This document shows, one piece after another, positions 22,133-33,097 of a stretch of 63,430 bases of DNA. The stretch covers positions 448,945-512,374 of the forward strand of contig BFEA01000588.1 in assembly GCA_003427395.1 (NCBI GenBank). Direction: 5' to 3'. Each line of letters begins with the position of its first letter. Position 1 is the stretch's first letter. Source of the stretch: Chara braunii (lineage: Eukaryota; Streptophyta; Charophyceae; Charales; Characeae). The notes under the pieces were generated by a model. That model had not been told where the DNA came from. It ran no database searches and worked only from the letters and a program-made list of their open reading frames with translations. A program made the position numbers and the translations under genes.

Positions 22133-24502
22133 GAAGCAGTGCCAAAATTGTTGGCAACATTGCTACCCTGGGAAGCGGAGGATGCCGACGCTTGCCCCAT
22201 TGTAGGCGGGATCTTTTCCGTCACCTTCTTATTTTGACACTTGAACTGGTTACGGTCATATTGGCCACAATTGATACAAGCCTACCGGGTGTAACGGTCT
22301 CTCCACACATCCTCTGTGAGACCTGCTTTCTTCCATGGAGGAGCGTTGGGGTCTACTTGACTCCTAGACCGGGAGCCTCTGCGGCGTCTACCGGTCGCCT
22401 TACCTTTCTGGACCGAGGCAGTGATTGCTCCACCCCCTGAAGCCTCTGCGCTGCTCACCTTTGAACCTACTCCCTCCCGGAAGTCGTTATCTAACTCGAT
22501 GGTGGAACCATCGTTATCGACGAACATAATCCGGCCCTTCGCCTTCCAGTTGGGAGGCACTGCCTTCTTCCTACCATTCGTCGTGGGTTGGTGCCCATGC
22601 CCTGTCTTTGCCTCTAGGTCCAAGGCCTTCTTGCTAAACGAAGGAAAGTTGTGTACTGCTACCCTGGGAAGCGGAGGATGGCGGCACCTGCCCCATTGTA
22701 GGCGGGATCTTTTCCGTCACCTTCTTATTTCGACACTTGAACTGGTTATGGCCATGTTGGCCACAACAGATACAAGCTTGCCGGGTGTAACGGTCTCTCC
22801 ATATGTCCTCTGTGAGACCCGCTTTCTCCCATGGAGGAGTGTTGGGGTCTACTTGACTCCTAGACCGGGAGCCTCCGCGGTGTCTACCGGTCGCCTTACC
22901 TTTCTGGACCGAGGCAGCGACTGCTCCACCCCCTGAAGCCTCTGCGTTGCCCGCCTCTGAACCTACTCCCTCTCGGAAGTCGTCATCTAACTCGATGGTG
23001 GAACCATCGTTATTGACGAACATAATGCGGCCCTTCGCCTTCCAGTTGGGAGGCAGTGCCTTCTTCCTACCATTCGTTGTGGGTTGGTGCCCATGCCCTA
23101 TCTTTGCCTCTAGGTCCAGGGCCTTCTTGCTAAGCGAGGGGAAGTTGTGTATTGTGATATTTGCCTCACCTGGCAGCTGATTCCGGAGTTCTACAGGAAG
23201 ACACCTCAGGTAAGTGGTAAGTAAGACCCGGGGATCGTACCGCACTCCAGGTACACAGATCAGACGCTCAACAGCGTCTGTGACATCCCTCACTGACCTG
23301 AACTTTCTGGAGCTCAGGGTCAGGATCGCGTCAGTGGCCTTTTGGGCCTTCTGCGGATCATGCCACCTTTCTTCTACCAACTTGAGGAAGTCATCCAATT
23401 TCTGGTTGACTGCCCAAGCGCGAAAGTCATGACCGTATCCCTGCAATTGTACTAACCCGCTTAACCATCTTGTTGCACTCCCCTCCAGGTAGGAGGCAGC
23501 CACAAGCACTTCCTCGTGCGGCAAGGTCAACTTGCACTTCACGTAGACTGGCACCGACGTCAACCATGTGCCAAGGTCTTCGCCTCTCTTATCCCTTGAG
23601 AAGGGTGTAGGCGAAGCAATAGCGGTCTTAGGAACTCACTGACCTTGTCCCGGTACCTGCACCACTCCAGGCTATGGACCCTAGGGTGCAGGCTGCTGCA
23701 CCAGCTGCTGCTGGGGCTGTGAGACGGCAGGCTGCCCAGTTACGACAGGCTGCAACGGCGGTTGGGAGAACACTGTCTGTACCGGAACCTGTATACTGGG
23801 ACCTGCTATTGATCGGCCTGTCAAAGGCATTCCTAGTACGGAAGCGGCTTTTACCGATGCTGGAGAGACTAGAAATGGGGATACTCTAGTCACCTGTGGG
23901 ACAAAAGAAGGAGGCTGTACCACGGGCTAGGCACCGGGCCCTGATGGTGATGGTGCTACCTGAACTCGCCCGACCAGCACGGCGAAGCTTCGCTGAATGT
24001 CCTGCAAGAGCGACGTGTGGTAGTCCTGCATCTCTACTACATCTAACAGGGCTTCCCTCATGGTCCTCACATCATCATCCATATTTGTCAGGTCCATCTC
24101 CTCTAACTCTCTAATGTTTGCTTGCCTCCACTGCATCATAGACCTTCTTTTGATCATTCTATCCTTTTTTGCTTGTATCTCATCTAAAGCCTTTTGTAGT
24201 TGTGCCTCTTGAGCACTTGCTCTCTCTATGGCAACCTCCTCGGGAGTTAACACTAACTGCTGGCTTGCCATAACGCCAGCGGACTGACTTAGGGTCTGTG
24301 CAATCGTCGCCCCTACAGTCCTTGAACTACTGGCCTGGGAGCTTTGCTGCGTAGCTGTGGCCATGGCTGCTAAAGTAGCGGCTTCGCTTGCGAACGCCCT
24401 GCTTGCCTCTGCGACCCTAGCTCTCCGCTGCTGCTGTTGTCTCTCCCTAAGCTGGCGGAACATAAATTTGTCACCCTCGGGTCCTAATGCCACGTAGGGC
24501 AA
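22114..24502 (-). pseudogene. Element F gag, with internal tandem duplication
   Basis: 24502-23927: N-terminal Ala/Gln/Arg-rich coiled-coil region (LRERQQQQRRARVAEASRAF). 23563-22634: capsid block TSVPVYVKCKLTLPHEE, ASYLEGSATRWLSGLV and TTYLRCLPVELRNQL, then zinc knuckle CICCGQHGHNQFKC. A 496-bp tandem duplication adds a second copy of the C-terminal gag (22623-22161) in a shifted frame, whose knuckle has His replaced by Arg (CINCGQYDRNQFKC). The true gag end is in the promoter-distal copy, just before the frameshift site. Confidence 0.9.
22161..23152. repeat. 496-bp tandem duplication inside gag of element F
   Basis: Unit 1 spans about 22161-22656 and unit 2 about 22657-23152. Both begin TGCTACCCTGGGAAGCGGAG and contain the zinc knuckle and basic linker. 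The period is not a multiple of three, so the duplication shifts the frame. The copies differ at scattered positions, so the duplication is not recent or not an assembly copy. Confidence 0.9.
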
Positions 24503-25823
24503 CGCGCATCATGCGATCGCAAGATCCTGTCGTTCGGGTCAGGAACCTCCCTGTTGCTCATAAGCCACAACATTGCCCACTGTCTGCACTAGGTTTCAAA
24601 TGGTTGCCTACCGCAGCGTAGTGCTCAGACCAATTTAAACATAAATAAAATTATTAATCGGTGGCTATGTCAGAGTATACACAGTTGGGTCCAACAGGTA
24701 AGTCCAAATTCCTACCAATGAAACTATTATACTTTGACTAGTCCGCCAACAGAAAGCAAATGAGCAGAAATTGTTCTACCTATGCTGTCTGTTAGATGTT
24801 AATGGTTATACATCTAACTAATCAAAATAAAAATAGAATCATTTGATGGGCTGTTGGCAAGGTGGAATCGTTCCCGAACTTATCACCTGAAATCTACCAC
24901 TCCCTCAGTTCTTCTTGAATGTCTCTTGATGTCAGCGTCCCTGAGCAATCCAGAAAGTGTGTGTGTCTAAAGGTGTGCACACGACCCACCCCTGTGCCCC
25001 GAGTCAATGTTGAGCCGGCCAGCCCTGCACCATGTTTACCCTTGCGTGCAGCAAGCCTTGCACCGACAGATTGGCTGATCAAGAGGCGTTTAAGGACGGC
25101 CCCCGAAGTCCTCGAGAATTATTTAACGTCGCAGACAGGACGACGATCACAGCCAATGGAAGGTAACCCCGTCGGTACTTATTTATAAACGTCCGGTACT
25201 CGTCTCCCCTGTAGGGCTGGCCTGCCCCTCATAACCCATCTAACAATGCAGAAGGCAGACAAAGGACAAAGCAGCAAAACATGCGTGCTCTACTCCCGAT
25301 GGGTTAGCATGGTGACCATGACCAGTGCTTCGTCCAGGGCCCTTCAGATAGCTCCGCCCTCTCCTTCCAGATGCTCGACGTGAACATTGCCGACTCTCAA
25401 GGTTGAGCTCGCTCGACTCCTCACATGAGAGGACTCTCAAGATTGAACACACATCCTCACAGTAAGAAGTGTCGAAGAGGGTAGATAAGGTTAAGAGCAG
25501 CGTACCTCAAAATAGCTGCCCCCAACCACATATATTCTCACCAGATGACCTGACGTCGATTGTGATGACCAATCACTGCATCGCCACATCCATCAGTACA
25601 CCGTCGTTCCACCTCAGCATCAATCGCACATCAGATAGTTCTCATCATACTGCGAACACCCGATTTCACCTCATAGCATTCCTGGCGATACCCCTCACCT
25701 CCTGGGTCGCCTGCTTGCCTTTGCCCTCCTCACTACACACTCCCTACGGTCGCTCACCCAGCAGACCACATGCATGTACCGCATAGGCAGAAGACAAGCG
25801 CTTGATTAGCGCAACGTACCAAA
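24503..25823 (-). other. Element F untranslated leader
   Basis: About 1.3 kb between primer binding site and gag on the minus strand. Segments at 24600-24680 and 25060-25440 match the leader of element G in reverse orientation. No conserved ORF. A TTTATAAATA word lies near 25183. Confidence 0.75.
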
Positions 25824-25834
25824 GCTCCGATACA
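25824..25834 (-). promoter_or_regulatory. Element F primer binding site
   Basis: The minus strand reads TGTATCGGAGC 5 nt after the 5' LTR end, a one-base variant of the TGGTATCGGAGC site of element C. Confidence 0.65.
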
Positions 25835-25839
25835 AAAAA

Positions 25840-26774
25840 TGCAAGGAAAATGAGCGATAGCGATTCCATAAACCAAGCAGCATCATACACGTAAAACCAA
25901 ATAGTCATGACCTCGAACCAAAAGCAGAATTGCAACTTGAGTTCCACCAAATAAGAGCACAACAAAAGCTCACAAGCGACAATGTTGAAATAGTCTCATC
26001 ATCATCAACAAAGAACCAATGTCGACTTCCTACCTGGCGCTCTGCGCCCAGACTACAAATGGCAGATCCTATCCAACCTATCTACAATGCCGCTGGTGAC
26101 GTCAGCAACTCCCCGAAGTACGAGCAGATCTCGGTCAATGTCGTTCGCCTCAAGCACCAGGTGTGTCTCTCGTATCACTCACAACCTCGATCCCCCACAC
26201 AGATGCCACGTGCACGGAGAACCACCATGTGCCTCATCCAGCACCTCGCAGGCCAGCTCGGCTATGGCTGCCTGCGTATCCCTTGCTCGCCCGTGAGCGT
26301 GTGGGCGCTTGCCTGCCAGTAGCGCTGCAGCGCTTGTGCAACATGTAGCAAGTGTCCGAATGCCCAATGCGGGGGCATGCACTTTCCTATATGGAAGTGG
26401 CCTGCCCGCTGCGTGCGGCCTGGCTGCGCTGGGCCCCTGCCCATAAGCTTCCGGTAGGCCCCAAGTGGCTGAGCGCGGTCCAGGGAATCAGCCCCGGGGC
26501 CTAGAGCAGTTACCCGCGTTCAACTGTCTGCAGCCTGTGTTCGGCCCATGTTGTGTCTCTGGCCCAGGGCCTGCCTCAGATACATCGAAAAAGGCGGCCA
26601 AGGCCTGGGGCGCTTCCAACCAATTGGCGCTGCGCAACTGCCTGAATTTTGCCCAGTTGCATGGTAGTCCAAAATAGGCCTCTCGTCCTTGGTCGGGCCT
26701 GCCTTCACCTAGGGCGGCCGACATTGCTGGAAAAACAGGGCCCGGTAGGGCTCGTCGAGGCCTTGTGCCTCGCA
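25840..26774 (-). repeat. Element F 5' LTR
   Basis: 935 bp. On the minus strand it starts TGCGAGGCAC at 26774 and ends CCTTGCA at 25840. A TATA-like CCATATAGG lies near 26390, GCCATAGC at 26268-26261, and TGACGTCA at 26098-26105. It is adjacent to TSD CTAG (26775-26778). Confidence 0.93.
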
Positions 26775-28477
26775 CTAGTATTCGTGACTGGACACGACCT
26801 TAGTCTGTGACTGAGGTCTGATCATTCTTAGGGATGACCGACCACTACCGCAATTTCGTTGAGAATTATAGTATAGTGGCCGCCCCTTTGACTGATCTAG
26901 CACGCCTTGATACACCATGGGACTGGACAGACGAATGTGAAGGAGCCTTCAAATGTTTGAAGTATGCTCTTATGCATCATGAGATTCTCATGCTTCCTTA
27001 TCCTGAGAAGACATTCATCGTGACCACTGATGCAAGCCAATACGGCATTGGCGCAATGCTGGCCCAACAGGAAGGGAATAACTTGAGGTCGATCGAGTAT
27101 ATGAGTAAGAAGATGCGATCTAAGAAGTTCGCGAAGTCAACCTATGAGAGGGCACTCTACACCCTTTACAACACCCTTGTCCACTGGAGGCACTATCTAC
27201 TTGGTAGGTTCTTCTGTTTGAGGACTGACCATCAGACAGTCAAGTGGATCAAGACACAACCCTTTCTCTCCCACACACTCAAACGTTGGATTGAGGTCAT
27301 AGATCAATATGACTTTAAGCTAGACTACATGAAGTGAGAGTACAACAAGGTTGTCGATGCGTTGTCACGTAGGGCAGACTACCTATGTGTGCTAAGTACC
27401 GAGTCTGGCTTATTTAACGATGTAACTTGATCAATGGTGGATGCCTATAAGGAAAATCCCGTCATGATGGACATCATGCATAGACTAGAGATCCAGGACA
27501 AGGCCGCATCTGATGGTAAGTTTGTGATGGTGGATGGGTTACTCTTTCTTGAAAAGGTAGGTTTCAAGAGACCGTGTGTGTCGTTTAGTGATATTTTACT
27601 TGGTTTATTTTTAGGTGAATGTCATGATGCGACATGTCATTTCTGCTACAAGAAGACAAGTGCTAACTTAGTGTAGCGTTTCTGGTGGCCTGGTGTGCTT
27701 GCCGATGCGAAGAGGTACGCCCAGACTTGTCAAGTCTGTCAGGCGGGATAAGCCGCGAACTCAAGCTCCACTTGGGTTACTCAAGCCCTTGCCCATTCCT
27801 GCGGGGCCGGGGCAAAGTGTCTCCATGGATTTCATGGATACCCTCGTGACCAGCAAGAGTGACAAGAGGCACATCTTCGTCGTAGTAGACAGGTTTCCTA
27901 AGTACGCTAGAGTAATTCCTATGCTGGAGACTACCAAGACCGATCACGTCATCAAGTTATTCATGGATAACTGGGTGCATGACTTTGGACTGCCCAAGAC
28001 AATCGTTAGTGACAGAGATGTCCGGTTCACCAATGAAATGTGAAAGATGGTCGTTGAACGGATGGGCAGCCAACTCCAAATGACTTCGGGGAATCATCCC
28101 GAAGCCAACGGCCAAGCGGAGTAGATGAACTCCGTCGTGCAGCACCAGCTGAGGCATTACATTAAGCCCAGCCAGGATGATTGGGATGAGAAGTTACCTC
28201 TCATCACCAGCCTGTACAACAATGCTGTTCACAACACCACGGGCGTCTGTCCGAATGAGCTGCATTTGGGGTGGAAGCCTAGATCTGCACTATACTTCCT
28301 CCTTCCTGAAAACCGACCAGCTGCAACGCCTGGAACCATAGAGTTCGGTATCCAGTATGAGAAGTTGCCGCAGCAGGCTGTCGAGCACATTAGAAAATAT
28401 CAGGAGGCAATGATCTCCTCCGAGAACAAACAGAGACCACAGTTTTGGGTAGGGGAATGTGTCTGGGTAATGGCTAG
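26775..28477 (+). pseudogene. Element G pol, middle part: RT connection, RNase H and integrase core
   Basis: Resumes after the duplicated CTAG. A TAG (26801) replaces Gln and a TGA (26819) replaces Arg. RNase H spans 26834-27370 (TTDASQYGIG, RTDHQTV, VVDALSRR) but its catalytic Glu is Ala (YERALY). Integrase follows: ECHDATCHF (second zinc His retained after Gly-to-Cys), TAG at 27674 for Gln, CQVCQ, a frameshift near 27730, SMDFMDTLVTSKSD, SDRDVRFTNEM, TGA at 28041 for Trp, and TAG at 28122 for Gln right after the catalytic Glu (NGQAE). It is cut at 28477 by solo LTR H. Confidence 0.9.
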
Positions 28478-29657
28478 TGTTGCATACTGTAACGTGCTGA
28501 CCAGAACAAGAACCGACCTTTCAATACAAAGTACAAGATAACACAGCGGAAGACTTAGATACCAGTGATCCGAACAATCAATGTTGTAATGCAGCCCTGA
28601 ACATACATCATCATCATCGTTGCANNNNNNNNNNNNNNNNNNNNNNNNNNNNNNNNNNNNNNNNNNNNNNNNNNNNNNNNNNNNNNNNNNNNNNNNNNNN
28701 NNNNNNNNNNNNNNNNNNNNNNNNNNNNNNNNNNNNNNNNNNNNNNNNNNNNNNNNNNNNNNNNNNNNNNNNNNNNNNNNNNNNNNNNNNNNNNNNNNNN
28801 NNNNNNNNNNNNNNNNNNNNNNNNNNNNNNNNNNNNNNNNNNNNNNNNNNNNNNNNNNNNNNNNNNNNNNNNNNNNNNNNNNNNNNNNNNNNNNNNNNNN
28901 NNNNNNNNNNNNNNNNNNNNNNNNNNNNNNNNNNNNNNNNNNNNNNNNNGAAGAAGAAGAACTCTCTCTCTCTCTGTGTCCAGTACTAACCTGTGAAGTT
29001 GGCGCCTTGATGCAGGTACCACGAAGATGGAGCTGGAGCGATGGCCCCACAGGTAAGTAACACTGGCCTCCGCCAGTCTCTCTCCCACTCTGCGATCTAC
29101 CACCTACCAGCGCCCAGCGCTGAAGACTACAGCTACAGCTATGGCGCCCAGCGCCGAAGACTACAGTTAGCGCTACCACTACTGCCTACCGCTGAAGACT
29201 ACTGCAGCGCTCCTCCCGAGTGCTGCGGCCGATATCCTGAAGACTACCTCGTGCCTACTGAACTACCTACCCGTGAAGTGCATGGGAACTTCCTATGTAC
29301 TACGGGTGTGCCTCCTGAGCCTGCCGAAGGGAGGCAGGGGCTGCAGCTGCAGCTCCTGCTCAACTCGTGAGGAACAGGCTATTTCTGGCCTGTTCCGCAT
29401 CCCTGTTTACGTGCCTGAGTCTTAGGGGCAGGTCGAAACCATGAGGGCCTGAAAATGGCCCTCCGTTTCAGGCTGAAAACTCTGGGTCTGAAAAGACCCA
29501 GAAATAGGTTGAAACGGGGTAGGGCCTGCAGGCCCTCGTTTTTCAGCATCCAGGCTGAAACGAACGGGGCCTGTAAGCCCTAAGTTTTAGGCTTTTAGGC
29601 TGAATGTCCGGGACGGGCCCTGCAGGGCCCGTGTGGCTACGCAGTATGCCACACTAG
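28474..29657 (-). mobile_element. Solo LTR H (B-like family) in element G, containing an assembly gap
   Basis: LTR 28478-29653 on the minus strand starts TGTGGCATAC and ends GTATGCAACA, with matching inverted ends. It is flanked by CTAG (28474-28477 and 29654-29657). Removing it rejoins the G integrase as VWVMASELGQEFGNS. Similarity to element B's 5' LTR is clear around the GCGCCATAGC motif (29147-29138), the CTTCAGCGC block and TACTTACCTG (29059-29050). No internal coding sequence is visible, but 28625-28949 is Ns, so a hidden internal region cannot be wholly excluded. Confidence 0.8.
28625..28949. other. Assembly gap (325 Ns)
   Basis: A run of Ns inside solo LTR H. ORFs crossing it are meaningless. 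Confidence 0.99.
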
Positions 29658-30154
29658 TGAACTCGGACAGGAATTCGGGAACTCTAGGAAGCTAATGCCA
29701 CAGCACTTTGGTTCATGGGAAGCGTTAGTGTTGGATATTGTGGGTAGTGATTTGGATGGTCCCTCGTACATCATAAGAGTCTCTGGTCATCTGCGCACTT
29801 ACCCTGTATTTCATGCTTCAAACCTTGCACCTTTCGCTGAAACTGATGATTTTTCATCGAGAAGATCAATGATGCCCCCAACCATGGATGACCATGTGGA
29901 TAACGACGACATCTTGGAACATAGAGACTTGCCTGTTCCCAAGCCTGCGGGCAGGGGAAGACCGCCAAAACCTATGAGGGAGTACCGGGTCAGATTCAGG
30001 CATCATACAGATCCGAAAGAAGATGGTTGGTTCACAAAAGAGGAGCTCGTCAGAACAGCACCTCAGATCGTGGCAGAGTATGAAAGAAAGTTAAAGGGGA
30101 AGGCACCTGAGGTAGAAGCATCTCAGCGGAGTTTTGAAGCTAAGGGGGATGGAA
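29654..30154 (+). pseudogene. Element G pol, 3' part: integrase tail, chromodomain and polypurine tract
   Basis: Continues from 28477 after LTR H: KLMPQHFGSWEALVLDIVG and DGPSYIIRVSGHLRTYPVFH (GPY/F-type integrase tail), a linker with LPVPKPAGRGRPPKP, then YRVRFRHHTDPKEDGWFTKE, homologous to the chromodomain-like end of F. The frame runs on into the LTR. The purine-rich AAGGGGGATGGAA (30142-30154) directly precedes the LTR and is the polypurine tract. Confidence 0.88.
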
Positions 30155-31246
30155 TGCAAGGATTGAGCCCCGCGAGGCCCTTTCGAGCATGCAAATGTGC
30201 TGGGCTGCGGCCCCCGGCAAGCCTTGTGCCCGCCCTAAGTGAAGGCGGGCCTGTCCATTTCGCATTTTTTGTATGTGGGGCATCAGACAGTTGCTGCACG
30301 CCAGTCAGTTACAGAGCAACGTGAGCCTTCTTTGGCTCCTTCCAGAAGCAACAGCTACGCTGTACAGTTGAACCCAGGGCTCAGGTGGTTGTGCCCTGGG
30401 CACAGGCAGTGGGAGGCCGACACATCTCCCAGTGCTTGCGGGCCAATGAGAATGCAGCATTGTCCTCAAACATCTACCACGAGCCAATGAGAAAGCGGCA
30501 AACACTTGGAGTCTGAACGGCTACCCAGACATGCCTAACTGCACAAGGCCCAGTCCAGTATGTGAAACTGGGCCTGGGCACAGATACTTTGGGCCAGCCT
30601 GAAGCTACTGGGCCCTGCACACCTGGCCCAGACCAGCCAGCAGTTGGGCGAACTTTCAATAAAGGAAAGTGTGCACCCCTCGGCAGGGTATTCTGGCCTG
30701 TGCAGGCAATGCGGCCATACTGCTGCGTCGTCGCACAAGCAGCTGCGCTAGCGCTTCTGGCCGGGGCACACGCGGGTGCACAGAGGTGAGAGGGGCGCTG
30801 CGGTGGCAGCCGGCGCACGGTGGCCATAGCTGGGCTACGCCTGTGGAAGTAGGTCATGGCCATGGTGGTCTTCGGGTGGGAGGCGCATGCAGAGGGGAGA
30901 CAAGGTGTGATGAGGAGAGGAGAGAGAACGTACCTGGTGTATGCGGGGGGTCGGCATTGGTGATGACGTCACGTCTTCAACTTCGATGTGATCCAGTTGC
31001 ATGAACGTAGTTAGATAGGCTGAGTAGCGTAGGGTGGGCGCTGAGCGCAAGACAGTAAGAACAACATTGGATACTGTTTTGGTGTGACCAGAGAGCGTCG
31101 GCATTGACATTTGAGTTCATTATATTGCTCTTACTTGGACGGTATCTTGGTGCATTGTGCTCTCTGCTTGGTACACGACTATCTGGGCAGCTTCGTGATT
31201 TTGCAGTTTGGATCTCTGTCTATCACTCTCGCTCATATTCCTTGCA
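30155..31246 (+). repeat. Element G 3' LTR
   Basis: 1,092 bp from TGCAAGG to CCTTGCA, homologous to 11846-12919. It has TATA-like CAATAAAGG at about 30657, GCCATAGC at 30823 and TGACGTCA at 30964-30971. It is followed by TSD CAAT (31247-31250). Confidence 0.93.
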
Positions 31247-31250
31247 CAAT

Positions 31251-31376
31251 GGACAGGTATTGCACATTTCACTCAAACCAATGGTCATGATTCATCCGGC
31301 TAGTGAAGGGTTCGTGCATGGGAGTAACTGTCGAGCAACACATCACAAAAAGAAAAAGAAAAGAGAGAGAGAGAGA

Positions 31377-31441
<65 letters not shown>

Positions 31442-31574
31442 GGAGAGGCGCAGGCCTTTTTTTCTGTTTTTTTTCAGTGGACCTTGTGACTAAGATGGAC
31501 CCCCTCTTCGTACGATTATTTCATTTGGAAGACTGGAATTCTCTGTGGATGGGTTCTCACTGTTGCCGGTGATA
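31251..31574. other. Spacer between G and the PLE with a (GA)n tract
   Basis: No gene. A GA microsatellite occupies about 31364-31434, preceded by an A-rich stretch. The PLE terminal repeat starts at about 31575. The true PLE left end could lie anywhere in this spacer. Confidence 0.6.
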
Positions 31575-32803
31575 GTCGGGGGCTACCCTTTGAACCTTAG
31601 GTACCTGACTGCTGCTGGGAGCGACTCGGGTAATGACAAAACAAAGAAACAACAGCAGAACGGCACCCACACTTGGTACCATTCCTGTACAGGGTCCTTG
31701 GAAAGGTCCGAATTCCCAAAGGCTCACCAGCTGATCGGTGCTTTTTCTTATAAGAAAGTGATACGCGGCTGCATCACCCTCTTCTATCAATGCCCCGTCC
31801 GAGGAGGCTGTGGACTCGCGAGATAACATTTCCCTCTTCAGTGACGACCTGTTCTCTCGCTGCTGCATCGCTGCCTACGAGGATCTCATGACTTCCATTG
31901 CTTCACATACTCAGTGCTAGTATGGTGCAGGTCCCGCTATCTCCTTGTTGGCTTCTCCGGATGTGCTACCCAGTAGGTGCATGGTCGCACGTGCTGTTAT
32001 ATCAAAGAACTTCTGCAAGATGAGTTTCCTACCTCCTCTATCTTTCCCAGCCACTACTGACCCCCTCCGCCCTCTCCCTCTCTTGCTCCCCTATTTATTC
32101 TGATGGAAGTGTGGTGACAGTTATCTTGAGCTCTTGCGTAGCCCATGATGAGTACCAGTTTGGCTCTGGTCGTAACATGCCGGGCAAAAGCCGAATGTCG
32201 TGAGTCGTCGAGTGCTTGAGGCTATGATTGGCGCTCCCCTCTCCAATAATGGCTGATTGATTCATTGACAATGGCAGATTGTTCTTCTTGAATTTTTCGT
32301 ATACCGCCTGTGCGCTTGGGCTTCAGGACTTCATCGCGTTGACAGTTCGTTTGTGAGTTTCCGCCCTCTCCAATATAGCTCCATCTCTTCCCCATTCCCT
32401 CCTTACCCTCTTCTTCTTCTTCTTCTTCTTCTTCTTCTTCTTTTTTCTTTTCTTTTTCATCTTACCTCTCTTCCCTTACTCCGTCCCCTTCGTTGTCATC
32501 TTCTCAAAAACCATCTACCTCTCTAGCTTGCCTTCAAGTTACTGTTTACGCAATGGAATGGTTGGATGTTGTAACGTGGTCCCTTGATTTCCTGATCTTT
32601 TGGTTACAAGTCCTGCGTACTTTTGTTGCAATCTCATATGGTACCTTGAGATATGGTATTGCGAAATGCCAAAGAGATGATGCTTGGAGACGTGAAAGAG
32701 GCAATAGGCGGGATCGTTTTCACTGATTCTAGTACACTCACTCTTTCTCTCTGATAATGCTGATAGAGACATATAGTTAACCCTATGCTCTAGTACTCTC
32801 ATT
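31575..32803 (+). repeat. PLE 5' pseudo-LTR
   Basis: Begins GTCGGGGGCTACCC and ends near CTCTAGTACTCTCATT. It matches 38278-39549 throughout, apart from a different (TTC)n length at about 32410-32447 and small indels. It contains a decayed hammerhead motif at 32141-32185. Confidence 0.9.
32141..32185 (+). ncRNA. Degenerate hammerhead ribozyme in the PLE 5' repeat
   Basis: The counterpart of the 38844 motif. Stem II (ACCAG/CTGGT) is kept, but the CTGATGA core reads ATGATGA, GAAA reads GTAA and the cleavage-site region is changed, so it should be inactive. Confidence 0.75.
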
Positions 32804-33097
32804 GAATCGTGCAATAACCATAATAGGAATTACATTGCTGTCGTGTGGTTGCATATTTCCCATCCTATATCCTATATCCTATATCCTGTATGTTTATCCT
32901 ATATCTTATCCTCCATGTCATACCTCCCCCAGCCAATGATATGAGTTGATTTGTCGTTTGTTTGTGTATTTAACCTCTGATACTTTTCTTCCTCGTCGCT
33001 CAAATACTTGGTCCATCCTTGTTGAATTGTTGTTTTGAACGATATGTAGCCCTCCTGGGAGGAAGTACGTTTGTTTTTTGGTTCTTGTGCAATCACC
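32804..33097. other. PLE internal noncoding segment
   Basis: AT-rich, with a short tandem CCTATAT repeat at about 32867-32910. No ORF is supported. Confidence 0.5.

Larger units (their letters stand above)
17553..26778 (-). mobile_element. Element F: complete minus-strand Ty3/gypsy chromovirus-type retrotransposon nested in G
   Basis: Flanked by 4-bp direct repeats CTAG (17553-17556 and 26775-26778). On the minus strand: 5' LTR 26774-25840, primer binding site 25834-25824, leader, gag from 24502, frameshift signal, protease, RT, RNase H, integrase, chromodomain to 18565, polypurine tract 18492-18481, 3' LTR 18480-17557. Element length is about 9.2 kb. It is related to but distinct from G, and its insertion splits G's RT/RNase H. 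It carries frameshifts, a protease Asp-to-Asn change and a 496-bp gag duplication, so it is also inactive. Confidence 0.94.
11842..31250 (+). mobile_element. Element G: Ty3/gypsy chromovirus-type LTR retrotransposon, interrupted by F and H
   Basis: Complete outline: TSD CAAT (11842-11845 and 31247-31250), 5' LTR 11846-12919, primer binding site, leader, gag, protease and RT up to 17556. Element F is inserted at CTAG (17553-17556 repeated at 26775-26778). RNase H and integrase resume to 28477, solo LTR H is inserted at another CTAG, and the integrase tail and chromodomain resume to about 30112. A polypurine tract and 3' LTR 30155-31246 follow. Removing F and H restores a continuous homologous pol. 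The many stops and lost catalytic residues make G a fossil older than F and H. Confidence 0.93.

Noticed and set aside
24503-25440. Interpreting 24600-25440 (and 13330-14110) as LTRs because they are shared by F and G
   Set aside because: True LTRs were located further out by TSD, primer binding site and polypurine tract. The shared blocks are intern leader sequence.
28400-29179. Long ORFs with runs of unknown residues
   Set aside because: They are open only because 325 Ns are read as sense codons.
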